The notes: generated from the sequence alone by a model not told the origin. 64,000 nt of DNA from Acidobacteriota bacterium (GCA_016716435.1 JADJWI010000003.1:310001-374000); one strand, 5' to 3'. Positions 1-9,589 are shown, counted from the first letter of the stretch. Made by a program: numbers and translations.

Positions 1-82
1 TGAGCTCGTCTGACGCTTCGGACCCGCGGCGCACTTGTTCCGCTCTGGGTACAGTTCGCTTTCTTGCAGATGTTTGAGCCAT
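1..82 (-). CDS. Possible 5' end of a gene leaving the window (hypothetical)
   Basis: On the minus strand an ATG at 82-80 opens a frame that stays open to the window edge (27 codons, starting MAQTSARKRT). It is rich in Arg, Ser and Glu and resembles no family I recognise. It would be divergent from the gene at 276 across a 193-base AT-richer spacer, which suits a divergent promoter region. There is no clear ribosome binding site before the ATG, and an open frame of this length can arise by chance, so this is a weak call. Confidence 0.25.
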   Translation of the reverse strand, partial: MAQTSARKRTVPRAEQVRRGSEASDEL

Positions 83-233
83 TTAAGCCATAAGACCAAT
101 CGCAAATTGCCCGACAGGAAAGATGAAAGGGGCGGGAACGAAAAGATGAGGCTCGAAGGTACAAATTGCCTCACTTTGATATTAAAGAATGTTTTAACAT
201 TTTTGTCAATTGTTTATTCCCATCGCAATTTGC

Positions 234-261
234 TTGACCTTGGGCCGGGGTAGGATAAAGT
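234..261 (+). promoter_or_regulatory. Candidate sigma70-type promoter for the SurA-like gene
   Basis: TTGACC at 234-239 and TAAAGT at 256-261 are separated by 16 bases. The predicted transcript would start near 268, only about 8 bases before the ATG at 276, leaving little or no 5' leader. The match is from reading only. Confidence 0.4.
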
Positions 262-275
262 ATTAAGAATACTGA

Positions 276-962
276 ATGAGAGTTTTTTTCACACAGATCA
301 GGGTCTTCCTCATTGGCTTGGTGCTTGTCATCGGCATCGGACCTGCAGTTTTGGGCCAGCAGGTGGTCGATAAGACCGTAGCGACGGTTGGCGACGGGAT
401 ACGAACCGAGTTGATCACACTATCCGGCCTGAAATGGCAACTGGCACTTCAACCGGGCGTTCCGCTCTCTCCTCCAAGTTCCGAAGACCTTAATCAGGCG
501 CTGCAAACGCAGATCGATCAACGGCTTTTTGCTCTCGAGGCTGAACGGCTTCCGAGCCGCCCGCCAACCGAGAAAGATGTAGCGGACAAGATACAAGAGA
601 TCCTTGGCTATTTCCCTTCTTCTGCGGATTTCGAGTCGCGGCTTCGCGCGGTCGGCTTTACCTCGATTCGGGACGACAATTTCGAGCGGATGATCTTTCA
701 GCGGCTCGCGATCGAACGCTATCTCGATTTTCGTTTTCGGTCGTTTGTTGTTGTAACTCCCGAAGACGAAGAGAACTACTATCGCGAGGTCTTTGTGCCG
801 GATTTTCGTCGTCGTTTTCCTGGTCTCCTAATGCCAACCCTCGACGAGAAACGTGAAGAGATACGCACCGAGCTTACCGAAGACCGTGTCGCCGCCGAGA
901 TCGAAGCATTTCTGGACGACGCACGCCGCAGAGTGGAGATAACTATCCTTCTCCCGGTCTGA
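276..962 (+). CDS. Secreted SurA-N-like chaperone-type protein without a PPIase domain
   Basis: The 228-residue product begins with a signal peptide (hydrophobic residues about 10-26, cleavage probably after VLGQ). It continues with VDKTVATVGDGIRTELITLS, which resembles the opening of SurA/PpiC-type periplasmic chaperones, in which a short strand precedes a helical bundle. The rest is charged and helical. A parvulin domain, which in SurA-type isomerases is roughly 90 residues, is not evident, so the protein is probably a chaperone or a truncated family member rather than an isomerase. The gene is followed 56 bases later by a large secreted repeat protein in the same orientation, so it may help export that protein. 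The function is inferred from this resemblance only. Confidence 0.6.
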   Translation: MRVFFTQIRVFLIGLVLVIGIGPAVLGQQVVDKTVATVGDGIRTELITLSGLKWQLALQPGVPLSPPSSEDLNQALQTQIDQRLFALEAERLPSRPPTEKDVADKIQEILGYFPSSADFESRLRAVGFTSIRDDNFERMIFQRLAIERYLDFRFRSFVVVTPEDEENYYREVFVPDFRRRFPGLLMPTLDEKREEIRTELTEDRVAAEIEAFLDDARRRVEITILLPV

Positions 963-1018
963 TCCAACAGGAATTCGCTGGAATCTCTCGGTTCTCTGAT
1001 AAAATCGAGCTTTCAATC

Positions 1019-4000
1019 ATGTCTTTTCGAACGGTAGTTTGTTCGCTTTTGGTGCTGCTGAGTATCTCGGTGGTTAGTGCACAGCGCCCTAGCGATACCG
1101 AAGTTTCATCGCCGACGGCGATCACGGGGCCGGAGTGGCGGAGTGTGAATCGGTTTGCGATCGGGAGTTTGACGGCGGCGGCATTGACCGGGCCGAGCGT
1201 TCCCGCAGGAAAACGCGAGATCGTTTCGAAGGGTTTCGACCGATTCATGCGCGATGGCTTGTCACACGGATTGACGCCATCATTCGGCGACGATGTTGCG
1301 GAGCGTTCGCAGCTCTTTGGGCAAATGCCTCCGCCGTTGCTCTCTTTTGACGGCATCAACAACATCGACAACGGCCTCGCCTACAATCTGCTATTCATTC
1401 CGCCGGATATGGTCGGGGCGGTCGGGCCCGAACATTACGTTCAGGTCGTGAATGCTCTGATAAGGGTTTATGACAAGGCCGGCAATCCGCAAACACCGCC
1501 GGTGCGGCTCAATTCGCTATTCGCTCCCCTTCAGACCATTTGCTCGAACCGTTTCGATGGCCTTCCTAACATCATTTACGACCAATACGCTGATCGATGG
1601 CTGATCAGTCAGGTCTGCTCGGCCTTTCCGCCATTTAGGCAGATGATCGCGGTCTCGCGGACGGGCGACCCGGCGGGCGAATATTACTTGTACGAGTTCG
1701 TGATGCCGAATGTGAGGATCAATGACTTTCCTAAGTTCGGTTTGTGGCCATCGGCGTACATGATGACGACCGACGAGTTTCTCGGTTCCGACTACGTTGG
1801 TTCGGGGATGTTCGCGTTCGAGCGTGCAAAGCTGCTTGCCGGTGACGCATCGGCCAAATACGTCTACTTTAACTCGCCTGTATCGGTACAGCCTCGAAGG
1901 CGGGGAATGCTTCCCGCGGATAGCGATGGGCTTCGTCTTCCGCCGGCGAATGCTCCGGCTCTGTTCGCTAGTTACACAGCGACGGAATATGGCGATGCAT
2001 CAGATTCGCTTCGGCTCTTCGCGTTCGCTCCGGACTTCATCGAGCCCGGAAACTCGACCTTTTCCGAACTATCAGAAAGCCCGGTTTTGCTCGAACCTTT
2101 CGACCCAACGAGCCCCGATGGCCGCACCGACATCGCCCAACCGCCGCCGGGAGAATTCCTTGATTCGCAGAGCGACCGGCTCAACAATCGGTTGACTTAT
2201 CGAAATTCGGGAACTCACGAATCGCTTGTTGTTGCAAAGACTGTTCGGATGACGCCCGCGTCGCAAACGTACCGGGCGGGTGTGCGTGTGACAGAACTTC
2301 GAAGAGCTTCGGCGGGATTTTCTCCGGCGGTTCAAGCGACGCTTGGCGACACGACGAGCTCGCGTTGGATAAGTTCCGCAGCCCTTGACCACGGAGGGAA
2401 TTTAGCCGTTCAGTACAATTTTGTCAGCGAAGAGAAGAAGCCCTCGATCCTTTACTCGGGCCGGCTTGTTAATGACCCGCCGAATACACTCCGCAGCGAG
2501 GGGCAGCTTGTCGAAGGCACGGGAGTACAACGGACGTTCGGATTTCGGTGGGGCGATTACGCCTCGATGACGCCGGACCCGGCGGACGACTGCACTTTTT
2601 GGTTCACAGGTGAGTATTATTCGCAGGCAAGCCAAGACCAGAGCGAGCTCGGATGGTTGACGCGGATAGGCGCGTTCAAGTTTGATGAATGCACCGCGGC
2701 GCCGCGAGCGGCGATCTCCGGCGGTGTAACAGACAAATCAACCGGACTCCCGATCGCGAATGCGCGCGTCATGGCGGGCGATTATTCCCGAGCAACGAAC
2801 GCAGCCGGCAGCTACGGTAGCCTGACCGTTCTCCCGGGTAGCTACGAACTTCGTGCGGAGGCGAGCGGCTATAGGGCCGAAACGGGGCAGATCACTCTTT
2901 CATCCGGACAGGTGGAGCCGAGGAGCTTTTCACTCGAACCGATTGCCGAGTTTCAGATCGAATCTACTGAATTGATCAACGATTCGTGCCCGACCTCGCC
3001 GGCACCTCGGCCAGGCGACAACGTCACTCTGCGACTGACTCTGCGGAACACCGGTGCCCGAGATTCGCTTTCGGTCACGGCGGTCGTCGTCGCGGATGAT
3101 ATTGTCATTCAGCCCGGCCCTCCGCAGGTGCTTGGGGTGGTTCCGCGGAACGCGGTCGTCACTGCCGACTTCACATTTGCGGTGCTGAGCGGATCAAAAT
3201 GCGGTGTCGCGATAACCCCGACGATCACGCTGACCGAAGGCACAGAGCCGCTTGGGGAACTGAGCGTTCCGCATCGAGCGGGCGGCGAGCGAATCGCGTT
3301 TAGCGAAAGCTTTGACGAAGTGACAGCACCTCAGCTACCGGCCGGATGGACCACCTCGACGACCGAAAACCATCAGCTTTGGCGAACGTCGTCTGCTAGA
3401 AACGAATCTGCTCCGAACGCGCTTTTCTCACCGGCTCCGATACAACGCGGCGTAAACGCGGTGACCTCGCCGGCATTTCAAGTGAGCACGGTCGCTGCCG
3501 AAGTTCGCTTCCGGCTGTGGTATGAACTTGAGACGACTTTCCTCCGCAACCGCTTGTATGACGGTGCCGTGTTTGAGGTGAGTATCGCGGGCGGCGACTG
3601 GCAGGATATTCTTGCCGCCGGAGGGACGTTCCTCGCAGGCGGTTACGATGGGACCATCGACGGCTGTTGTCAGAATCCGCTCGCCGGCCGGCTCGGATGG
3701 TCAGGCCGGAGCGGTGTCAACCAAACGCCCGAATGGATAGACAGCGTCGTCCGTTTGCCGGCAGCCGCGGCCGGCCAAAGCGTAAGTCTTCGTTGGCGGG
3801 TCGGAACAGATATTGGCACCTTTCGGGAGGGAATCTACATTGACGACCTTAAGGTCGTCGATGGCTTCATTTGCGATTGTCCGCCCGCAACTCCGAACGC
3901 AGCACCCTTCGATTTCGATGGCGATGGCCGGACCGATATCGCCGCCTATTCGTTTACGGACGAAGCGGGAATTGCTGACATAAGACTGATCGAAAGTGGC

Positions 4001-4741
4001 TCGGGGAATGTAGTAGGTGTCAGTTTTGGCTCGGCGGGTGACCGTTCAGCCGCGGCCGATTATGACGGCGACGGGCGAACGGACATAGCCGTCTACCGTC
4101 CCGCGACCGGCGTTTGGTACATATTGCGGAGCAGCGACAGTGTGGTCGAAATTCGACAATTCGGCATCAGCGAGGATGTTCCGATTCCGGCAGATCTTGA
4201 CGGAGATGGAAAGGCCGATGTCGCGGTTGTTCGTCCGTCCACCGGAGTATGGTTTGCGGTCAGGAGTTCGGACTCGCAGGTCGTAATAGTCCAGTTCGGC
4301 ATTACGGGCGATATTCCTACGCCGGGTGACTACGATGGCGATGGCCGGTCTGATTTTGCGGTCTTTCGGCCCTCGAACGGTTTTTGGTACGTTCTGCGGT
4401 CCGGTGACGGCGGCGTGACCTTCACGCAGTTTGGCCAAAGCGGTGACATTCCGGTCGCGGCTGATCTCGACGGTGACGGCAAAACGGACAATGCGGTCTA
4501 TCGTCCGACGAACGGCGTTTGGTACATTCTTGGGTCGCAGGCGGGTTTCTCTGCGGTGGCTTTTGGAACATCTGAAGACGTGCCGCTGCGTGCCGACCTT
4601 GACGGGGACGGACGCGCAGACATCGCTGTCTTTCGGCCCTCAACGCGAGTGTGGTACGCGATCCGGAGTAGCGACAGTCAGGTGGCAATTACCGAATTTG
4701 GCCAACCGGGTGATCAGCCGATACCTGCGGCCGTTAGATAG
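1019..4741 (+). CDS. Large secreted FG-GAP/VCBS-repeat protein with carboxypeptidase-regulatory-like domain
   Basis: The 1240-residue product starts with a signal peptide ending near VVSAQ. Residues about 100-560 form a large N-terminal region that looks enzyme- or propeller-like but that I do not recognise. About 565-640 resembles a carboxypeptidase regulatory-like (CarboxypepD_reg) domain: ISGGVTDKSTGLPIANARV, then YELRAEASGYR. A beta-sandwich-rich section follows. The C-terminus (about 960-1240) carries six Ca-binding-type DGDG motifs (FDFDGDGRTD, DYDGDGRTD, DLDGDGKAD and others), each repeat ending with a VYRPS.GVWY..RSSDS-type segment. This is an FG-GAP/VCBS propeller. It is probably extracellular or cell-surface, perhaps an adhesin or matrix protein. 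It converges on the his operon with a gap of only three bases. Confidence 0.75.
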   Translation: MSFRTVVCSLLVLLSISVVSAQRPSDTEVSSPTAITGPEWRSVNRFAIGSLTAAALTGPSVPAGKREIVSKGFDRFMRDGLSHGLTPSFGDDVAERSQLFGQMPPPLLSFDGINNIDNGLAYNLLFIPPDMVGAVGPEHYVQVVNALIRVYDKAGNPQTPPVRLNSLFAPLQTICSNRFDGLPNIIYDQYADRWLISQVCSAFPPFRQMIAVSRTGDPAGEYYLYEFVMPNVRINDFPKFGLWPSAYMMTTDEFLGSDYVGSGMFAFERAKLLAGDASAKYVYFNSPVSVQPRRRGMLPADSDGLRLPPANAPALFASYTATEYGDASDSLRLFAFAPDFIEPGNSTFSELSESPVLLEPFDPTSPDGRTDIAQPPPGEFLDSQSDRLNNRLTYRNSGTHESLVVAKTVRMTPASQTYRAGVRVTELRRASAGFSPAVQATLGDTTSSRWISSAALDHGGNLAVQYNFVSEEKKPSILYSGRLVNDPPNTLRSEGQLVEGTGVQRTFGFRWGDYASMTPDPADDCTFWFTGEYYSQASQDQSELGWLTRIGAFKFDECTAAPRAAISGGVTDKSTGLPIANARVMAGDYSRATNAAGSYGSLTVLPGSYELRAEASGYRAETGQITLSSGQVEPRSFSLEPIAEFQIESTELINDSCPTSPAPRPGDNVTLRLTLRNTGARDSLSVTAVVVADDIVIQPGPPQVLGVVPRNAVVTADFTFAVLSGSKCGVAITPTITLTEGTEPLGELSVPHRAGGERIAFSESFDEVTAPQLPAGWTTSTTENHQLWRTSSARNESAPNALFSPAPIQRGVNAVTSPAFQVSTVAAEVRFRLWYELETTFLRNRLYDGAVFEVSIAGGDWQDILAAGGTFLAGGYDGTIDGCCQNPLAGRLGWSGRSGVNQTPEWIDSVVRLPAAAAGQSVSLRWRVGTDIGTFREGIYIDDLKVVDGFICDCPPATPNAAPFDFDGDGRTDIAAYSFTDEAGIADIRLIESGSGNVVGVSFGSAGDRSAAADYDGDGRTDIAVYRPATGVWYILRSSDSVVEIRQFGISEDVPIPADLDGDGKADVAVVRPSTGVWFAVRSSDSQVVIVQFGITGDIPTPGDYDGDGRSDFAVFRPSNGFWYVLRSGDGGVTFTQFGQSGDIPVAADLDGDGKTDNAVYRPTNGVWYILGSQAGFSAVAFGTSEDVPLRADLDGDGRADIAVFRPSTRVWYAIRSSDSQVAITEFGQPGDQPIPAAVR

Positions 4742-4744
4742 CCT

Positions 4745-5353
4745 TTACTTTTTGTGGCGCTCGGCGAGAGTATCGGCGATCTCGCCAAGCGTTACACCTT
4801 TTTCGTTTAGCAAGATCATCAGGTGAAAGAGCAGATCAGCTGCCTCACGCTTAAATGCTTCGATGTCCGTATCCTTTGCGGCAATGACCGTTTCAACGGC
4901 CTCCTCGCCGACCTTTTGGGCGATGCGGTTGATGCCTTCTTCGAAAAGCGAAGCAACGTAAGAACCTTCGGATGGTTTCGCTCGCCGGTCGGCGATGACC
5001 GCCTCAAGCTCAGTAAGAAAAGCGATCTCGGTCGCGCCGTCGCCGACTTCATCTCCGAAGCATGTCACCATTCCCGTGTGACAGGTCGGGCCATGCGGCT
5101 TTGCCTGAACGAGCAGCGTGTCGTTGTCACAATCCGGCGTGATGCTTAAAAGTTCAAGATAGTTACCGCTCGTTTCGCCTTTGGTCCAAAGCCCCTGCTT
5201 CGAACGCGAATAGAACGTGACCCTTCCGCTCGCCTGGGTTGCGGCAAGCGCTTCACTGTTCATAAAGCCGAGCATCAGGACCCGGCCACTCGCGGCATCT
5301 TGGACGATGGCCGGGATAAGGCCATCGGCGTATTTCTGGAAATCGAGATTCAT
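4745..5353 (-). CDS. hisIE: Bifunctional phosphoribosyl-AMP cyclohydrolase / phosphoribosyl-ATP pyrophosphatase
   Basis: The 202-residue protein catalyses steps 2 and 3 of histidine synthesis in the cytoplasm. The N-terminal HisI half (about 1-110) shows GFMNSEAL, SRSKQGLWTKGETSGN and the metal-binding DCDNDTLL with GPTCHTG. The C-terminal HisE half (about 110-202) shows KVGEEAVETVIAA and ADLLFHLMILL, the acidic metal site of the pyrophosphatase. The HisIE fusion has the usual length. It is the last gene of the operon and its ATG overlaps the hisF stop by four bases (5350-5353), so translation is probably coupled. Confidence 0.96.
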   Translation of the reverse strand: MNLDFQKYADGLIPAIVQDAASGRVLMLGFMNSEALAATQASGRVTFYSRSKQGLWTKGETSGNYLELLSITPDCDNDTLLVQAKPHGPTCHTGMVTCFGDEVGDGATEIAFLTELEAVIADRRAKPSEGSYVASLFEEGINRIAQKVGEEAVETVIAAKDTDIEAFKREAADLLFHLMILLNEKGVTLGEIADTLAERHKK

Positions 5354-6105
5354 ATACGTACCGCGATGCCTCGCATCTGAAGAAATAATTTGAGCTCCGG
5401 AATGGCGATCTCGCCAAAGTGAAAGACACTGGCCGCAAGGGCCGCATCCGCATGCCCGGCGACGAAAACGTCGGCGAAGTCATCCATTGAACCGGCCCCG
5501 CCGGACGCGATCACCGGGATGCCAGCCGACGTCGATATCTGACGCGTCAGGCCATTTTCAAAACCGGCCTTTGTTCCATCAGCATTCATCGAGGTCAGCA
5601 GGATCTCGCCAGCCCCGAGCTCCTCGCCTCGCTTCGCCCATTCTGTAGCATCAAGGTCGGTCGCAATGCGGCCGCCATTAAGGAAAACGCGCCAACCTGC
5701 TTCGGTCTGCTTTGCATCGATCGCGAGGACGACGCACTGCGAACCGAAGTTCTCGGCCGCCCGCGTAAGGAGATTCGGGTCGCGGACCGCGGAAGTATTG
5801 ATCGAGACCTTGTCGGCCCCGGCGTCAAGCATTGCCGCGATATCATCGACCTCCGAGATGCCGCCGCCGACGGTAAAAGGGATATTGATCTCTTTCCCAA
5901 CACGGCGGACCAGATCGACGAGCGTCTTGCGTTTGTCGTTGGTCGCGGTGATATCAAGAAAGACGAGTTCGTCGGCACCCTCATCGCTGTAACGTGTAGC
6001 AAGTTCTACCGGGTCGCCGGCATCGCGAAGGCCAACAAAGTTCGTGCCCTTCACTGTACGGCCATCCTTGACGTCAAGACAGGGGATGATGCGTTTAGCC
6101 AGCAT
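5350..6105 (-). CDS. hisF: Imidazole glycerol phosphate synthase, cyclase subunit
   Basis: The 251-residue (beta/alpha)8 barrel condenses PRFAR with ammonia delivered by HisH to give IGP and AICAR. The start MLAKRIIPCLDVKDGR is the family signature and includes the catalytic Asp. FTVGGGISEVDD, IDAKQTEAG and VIASGGAGS supply the other phosphate and catalytic loops. I chose the ATG at 6105 rather than a TTG at 6114, because family members start at MLAKR and a GGAG lies 10 bases upstream. It overlaps hisA by 11 bases. Confidence 0.96.
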   Translation of the reverse strand: MLAKRIIPCLDVKDGRTVKGTNFVGLRDAGDPVELATRYSDEGADELVFLDITATNDKRKTLVDLVRRVGKEINIPFTVGGGISEVDDIAAMLDAGADKVSINTSAVRDPNLLTRAAENFGSQCVVLAIDAKQTEAGWRVFLNGGRIATDLDATEWAKRGEELGAGEILLTSMNADGTKAGFENGLTRQISTSAGIPVIASGGAGSMDDFADVFVAGHADAALAASVFHFGEIAIPELKLFLQMRGIAVRI

Positions 6106-6817
6106 ATTTTGCAAGCTCCTCGATCGGGATACGGCCCTCGTAGATCGCTTTGCCGATAATCACGCCGCTGCAACCCGCCGCTTCTAACCTTTCGATATCT
6201 TCGATCTCAGCGACGCCGCCGCTTGCTATCAGCTTGAGCTCGGGCAACTCGGCGGTGATCTTTTCGTATAGTTCGAGCCCCGGGCCTGCGAGTCCGCCGT
6301 CCTTACCTATATCTGTCACAAATGCTTGCGTGATGCCTTCGTCCATCCATGCTCTCAGAAACGAGATAACCTCAAGTTCGGTCTCGGTCTGCCAGCCGTC
6401 TATGGCGACGCGGTCATCGCGGGCGTCCGCGCCGAGGAGGATGCGTTCACCTTCGTACTCGGCAAGCCAACGCAAAAATGTCTCTGGTGACCTCGCCGCA
6501 ACGCTCCCGATGCTTGCCATTGCAGCACCGGCCTCAAAAACGGCTTTGATGTCCTCGTCGTTTTTGATACCGCCGCCGAAGTCGACAGTAAGTCCCGTCG
6601 CAGAGGCGATCAGTTCGAGCACGGTCAAGTTGGCAGGATGCCCGACCTTTGCGCCGTCGAGGTCAACGATGTGCAGTCGGGTGACCCCTGAATCCTCGAA
6701 CCGCTTCGCCATGTCGAGCGGGCTCGCGTCGTAGATCTTCATCGACCTGAAATCGCCTTCCGTCAGTCGCACACAGCGACCGCCAATGATGTCGATAGCC
6801 GGAATTACTTCGATCAT
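6095..6817 (-). CDS. hisA: ProFAR isomerase (phosphoribosylformimino-AICAR-P isomerase)
   Basis: The 240-residue TIM barrel is a paralogue of HisF and performs the Amadori rearrangement of ProFAR to PRFAR. VIPAIDIIGGRCVRLTEGDF contains the catalytic Asp near residue 8. The second catalytic Asp lies in VTDIGKDGGLAGPG. The phosphate loops FGGGIK and ASGGVAE are present. Length is normal. The start overlaps the hisH stop by four bases and the end overlaps hisF, so it is translationally embedded in the operon. Confidence 0.96.
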   Translation of the reverse strand: MIEVIPAIDIIGGRCVRLTEGDFRSMKIYDASPLDMAKRFEDSGVTRLHIVDLDGAKVGHPANLTVLELIASATGLTVDFGGGIKNDEDIKAVFEAGAAMASIGSVAARSPETFLRWLAEYEGERILLGADARDDRVAIDGWQTETELEVISFLRAWMDEGITQAFVTDIGKDGGLAGPGLELYEKITAELPELKLIASGGVAEIEDIERLEAAGCSGVIIGKAIYEGRIPIEELAKYAG

Positions 6818-7398
6818 ATGTTCAAAAAGTTCCTCAAGATCTGTTCGCCAATGGCACCCGATCTTTCTGGGTGAAACTGAACAGCGAAAAAGTTCTCGTG
6901 CTCAAGGGCAGCGGCAAACTCGACGCCATAATGTGAAAGAGCAATCGCCGAGCTCCCGCTCTCAACATAATATCCGTGAACGAAGTAGACGTAAGAGCCA
7001 TCGCTTACGCCATCAAAGAGTTTGCCCTTAAGGTCGCCGATCGTGTTCCAGCCCATGTGCGGCACCTTAAGCTCGCCCGCAGGGAATCGCCGAACGCGGA
7101 GAGGTACGATCCCAAGACACTCCGTATCATTCTCTTCGGACGAAGAACACAGAAGCTGCATCCCGAGGCAAATGCCCAATACCGGCACGCTAAGCGAGCG
7201 GAGAACTTCGTCGAGTCTCCGTTCCTTTAAATAGCGCATTGCAGACGAGGCCTCGCCGACGCCCGGGAAGATCACCTTGTCGGCAGAGGCGAGTTCCTCC
7301 GCCGAATCCGTGATCAAGGGCTCGACGCCGAGACGGCCGAGAGCATTCACAACCGACGCCGTGTTGCCGGCATTGTAACGGACGATGGCGACTCTCAC
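6814..7398 (-). CDS. hisH: Imidazole glycerol phosphate synthase, glutamine amidotransferase subunit
   Basis: The 194-residue class I amidotransferase releases ammonia from glutamine for HisF. The oxyanion region FPGVGEASSAM, the nucleophile Cys in LGICLGMQLL and the catalytic His/Glu in VQFHPERSG are all visible, so the triad is complete. It is slightly short for the family but intact. Both ends overlap neighbours by four bases (hisB upstream, hisA downstream). Confidence 0.95.
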   Translation of the reverse strand: MRVAIVRYNAGNTASVVNALGRLGVEPLITDSAEELASADKVIFPGVGEASSAMRYLKERRLDEVLRSLSVPVLGICLGMQLLCSSSEENDTECLGIVPLRVRRFPAGELKVPHMGWNTIGDLKGKLFDGVSDGSYVYFVHGYYVESGSSAIALSHYGVEFAAALEHENFFAVQFHPERSGAIGEQILRNFLNI

Positions 7399-8498
7399 AG
7401 CACTCCTTTCGTCGACGGAAGCTCACTGCCCTCGCGTCTTACGGCCATCTTGATCGCCCTCGCAAATGCCTTAAAGATCGATTCGATCTTGTGATGTTCG
7501 ATCGTACCTTCCGCCTTTATGTTGAGGTTGCACCGGGCACCATCGGCAAAGGATTTGAAGAAGTGGAAAAACATCTCGGTCGGCATTTCGCCGATCCTTT
7601 CGCGTTTGAACTCCGCGTCCCATTCCGTCCAACTGCGGCCGCCGAAATCGACCGCGACCTGTGCGAGGCAATCGTCCATCGGAAGACAGAAGCCGTATCG
7701 TTCGATCCCGCGTTTGTCGCCGAGTGCCTCGGCAAATGCCTCGCCGAGCGTTATAGCAACGTCTTCGATAGTGTGGTGTTCGTCAACCTGCAGGTCGCCG
7801 CTAGCTCGAATGTCGAGATCGACCGAACCGTGCTTCGCTATCTGCTCGAGCATGTGGTCGAAGAATGCGATGCCGGTATTCATATCCGCGCGCCCCGAAC
7901 CATCGAGGTCGAGGGTGACCGTGATGTCCGTCTCCTTCGTCTTACGCGATTTGGAGACACGCCGCGGACGCGAGCGGAGTAGATCGTAGATCTGCTTCCA
8001 TGTAACGACTGTTTCGGCATTACCTCCAAGCTCCTCAGGCAACGGAAAGTTTTCGTTCTTTATATAGATCGCCTTCGAGCCGAGGTTCTTGGCTAGCTCG
8101 ACATCCGTCGGCCGGTCGCCGATAACGAAAGAATATGCGAGGTCGTAATCACCCTCGATGTATTTTTTCAGCATCGCGGTGCCCGGCTTTCGCGTCGGGG
8201 CGTTTTCGTGCGGGAAAGTGCGATCCACATAAACGTCCGCAAACTCGATGCCCTCACCCGCAAGTGTTTCGAGCATGAAATTTTGGGCGGGCCAGAACGC
8301 GGATTCGGGAAAGCTCTCGGTGCCCATGCCATCTTGGTTGGTAACGAGCACAAGGATGAAATCAGTCTCGCGGGCGATCTTTGATAGGTACGTGATCGCT
8401 CCCGGAATGAACCGGAGCTTGTCTAGAACATCTACCTGAAAATCTTCAGGCTCGCGGATGATAGTCCCGTCGCGGTCGATAAAAAGAACTCGTTTCAT
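7395..8498 (-). CDS. hisB: Bifunctional histidinol-phosphatase / imidazoleglycerol-phosphate dehydratase
   Basis: The 367-residue fusion carries a HAD-type histidinol-phosphate phosphatase at residues 1-165 (FIDRDGTII with the catalytic Asp pair, VTNQDGMGT, GDRPTDVELA). An IGP dehydratase follows at about 175-367 (GIAFFDHMLEQIAKHG, DEHHTIEDVAI, EHHKIESIFKAFARA, which bind the two metal ions). The N-terminal fusion is the E. coli-type arrangement and is not universal. Its presence leaves no need for a separate HisN/HisJ phosphatase in the operon. It overlaps hisC and hisH by four bases each. Confidence 0.95.
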   Translation of the reverse strand: MKRVLFIDRDGTIIREPEDFQVDVLDKLRFIPGAITYLSKIARETDFILVLVTNQDGMGTESFPESAFWPAQNFMLETLAGEGIEFADVYVDRTFPHENAPTRKPGTAMLKKYIEGDYDLAYSFVIGDRPTDVELAKNLGSKAIYIKNENFPLPEELGGNAETVVTWKQIYDLLRSRPRRVSKSRKTKETDITVTLDLDGSGRADMNTGIAFFDHMLEQIAKHGSVDLDIRASGDLQVDEHHTIEDVAITLGEAFAEALGDKRGIERYGFCLPMDDCLAQVAVDFGGRSWTEWDAEFKRERIGEMPTEMFFHFFKSFADGARCNLNIKAEGTIEHHKIESIFKAFARAIKMAVRREGSELPSTKGVL

Positions 8499-9589
8499 AA
8501 TCCTCCGAGCAAAATTGGCACGACTTCGTCTGCCGATGCCGCGGCCTCGATCGAGCGAAGAGCATTCATCAGCCGGTCGTTCTCCTCAGGCGTTCCGACC
8601 GTGATGCGTAGGCATCCTTCGCATAGCAGGACGCGACTCCGGTCTCGGACGACGATGCCCGAGCTAAGCAATTCACGATAGATCTGTGTCATATCGGTCG
8701 TCCGGACAAGCAAAAAGTTGGCATCCGAGGGATAAATGGTTTCTACAATTGAAAGCCGAGAAAGCTCATCCGCAAGCCTTGCGCGTTCGCGGACGGTTTC
8801 GGTTACCCAGCTTGCGATCTGGTCAGCCGATGCAAGAGCATTGAGCACGGCTCGCTGAGCGATGCCGCTGACGTTGTATGGCGGCTTGACACGATTCATG
8901 AGTTCGATGATCGCCGCGTCGGCAAAGGCCATTCCGACACGCAGTCCCGCCATTCCCCAAGCCTTCGAAAATGTCCGCAACACGACAACGTTCGGCTGCC
9001 TTGAGATCTCTGAGATCAGCGATTCCGCATCAGCGAACTCGGCATAAGCTTCATCGACGACGACGATGCCATTGAAACTCTTCGCGATGCGGACAATGTC
9101 GTCGCGGTCCACTAGGTTGCCGGTCGGGTTGTTCGGCGAGCAGATGAAGATCAGCTTCGCCCGTGGCCCGACCGAGCCGATTACGGCATCTGCATCCAGC
9201 GAGAAATCTCCCCGTAGCGGGACTTCACTTATAGCAACGTCGTTGATCTCCGCCGAGACCCGGTACATTCCATAGGTCGGCGGGCAGATGATGCACTTGT
9301 CGCGGCCGGGCTCGCAGAATACTCGAAAAAGCAGATCGATCGCTTCATCGCTGCCGTTGCCGATAAAGATATTCTCCAGCCGGACGGTACGCATCTCGGC
9401 AACTCTCTCCTTCAACTCCCTTTGGAGCGGATCGGGATAGCGGTTATATCCCTGGCCGGCGGGCGAGCCGAACGCGTTCTCGTTGGCATCGAGAAATATC
9501 TCCGCCTCGCCTTCAAACTCGGACCGCGCCGACGAATACGGCTTGAGCCTGGCGATGTTCGGACGAACTATCTGGTTCAGGTCAAACAT
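8495..9589 (-). CDS. hisC: Histidinol-phosphate aminotransferase
   Basis: The 364-residue PLP fold-type I transaminase converts imidazoleacetol phosphate to histidinol phosphate. FLDANENAFG, FICSPNNPTGN, VVDEAYAEF and the Schiff-base region LRTFSKAWGMAGLRVG (catalytic Lys) are present, as is the C-terminal RITVGTPEEN Arg that binds the substrate. An upstream extension of 27 codons is arginine-rich and simply reads over hisD in another frame, so I place the start at the ATG at 9589, which overlaps hisD by eight bases. Confidence 0.95.
   Translation of the reverse strand: MFDLNQIVRPNIARLKPYSSARSEFEGEAEIFLDANENAFGSPAGQGYNRYPDPLQRELKERVAEMRTVRLENIFIGNGSDEAIDLLFRVFCEPGRDKCIICPPTYGMYRVSAEINDVAISEVPLRGDFSLDADAVIGSVGPRAKLIFICSPNNPTGNLVDRDDIVRIAKSFNGIVVVDEAYAEFADAESLISEISRQPNVVVLRTFSKAWGMAGLRVGMAFADAAIIELMNRVKPPYNVSGIAQRAVLNALASADQIASWVTETVRERARLADELSRLSIVETIYPSDANFLLVRTTDMTQIYRELLSSGIVVRDRSRVLLCEGCLRITVGTPEENDRLMNALRSIEAAASADEVVPILLGGL

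Noticed and set aside
35..253. 72-codon plus-strand frame at the start
   Set aside because: It has no ribosome site, no recognisable product, and covers the likely promoter region of the SurA-like gene.
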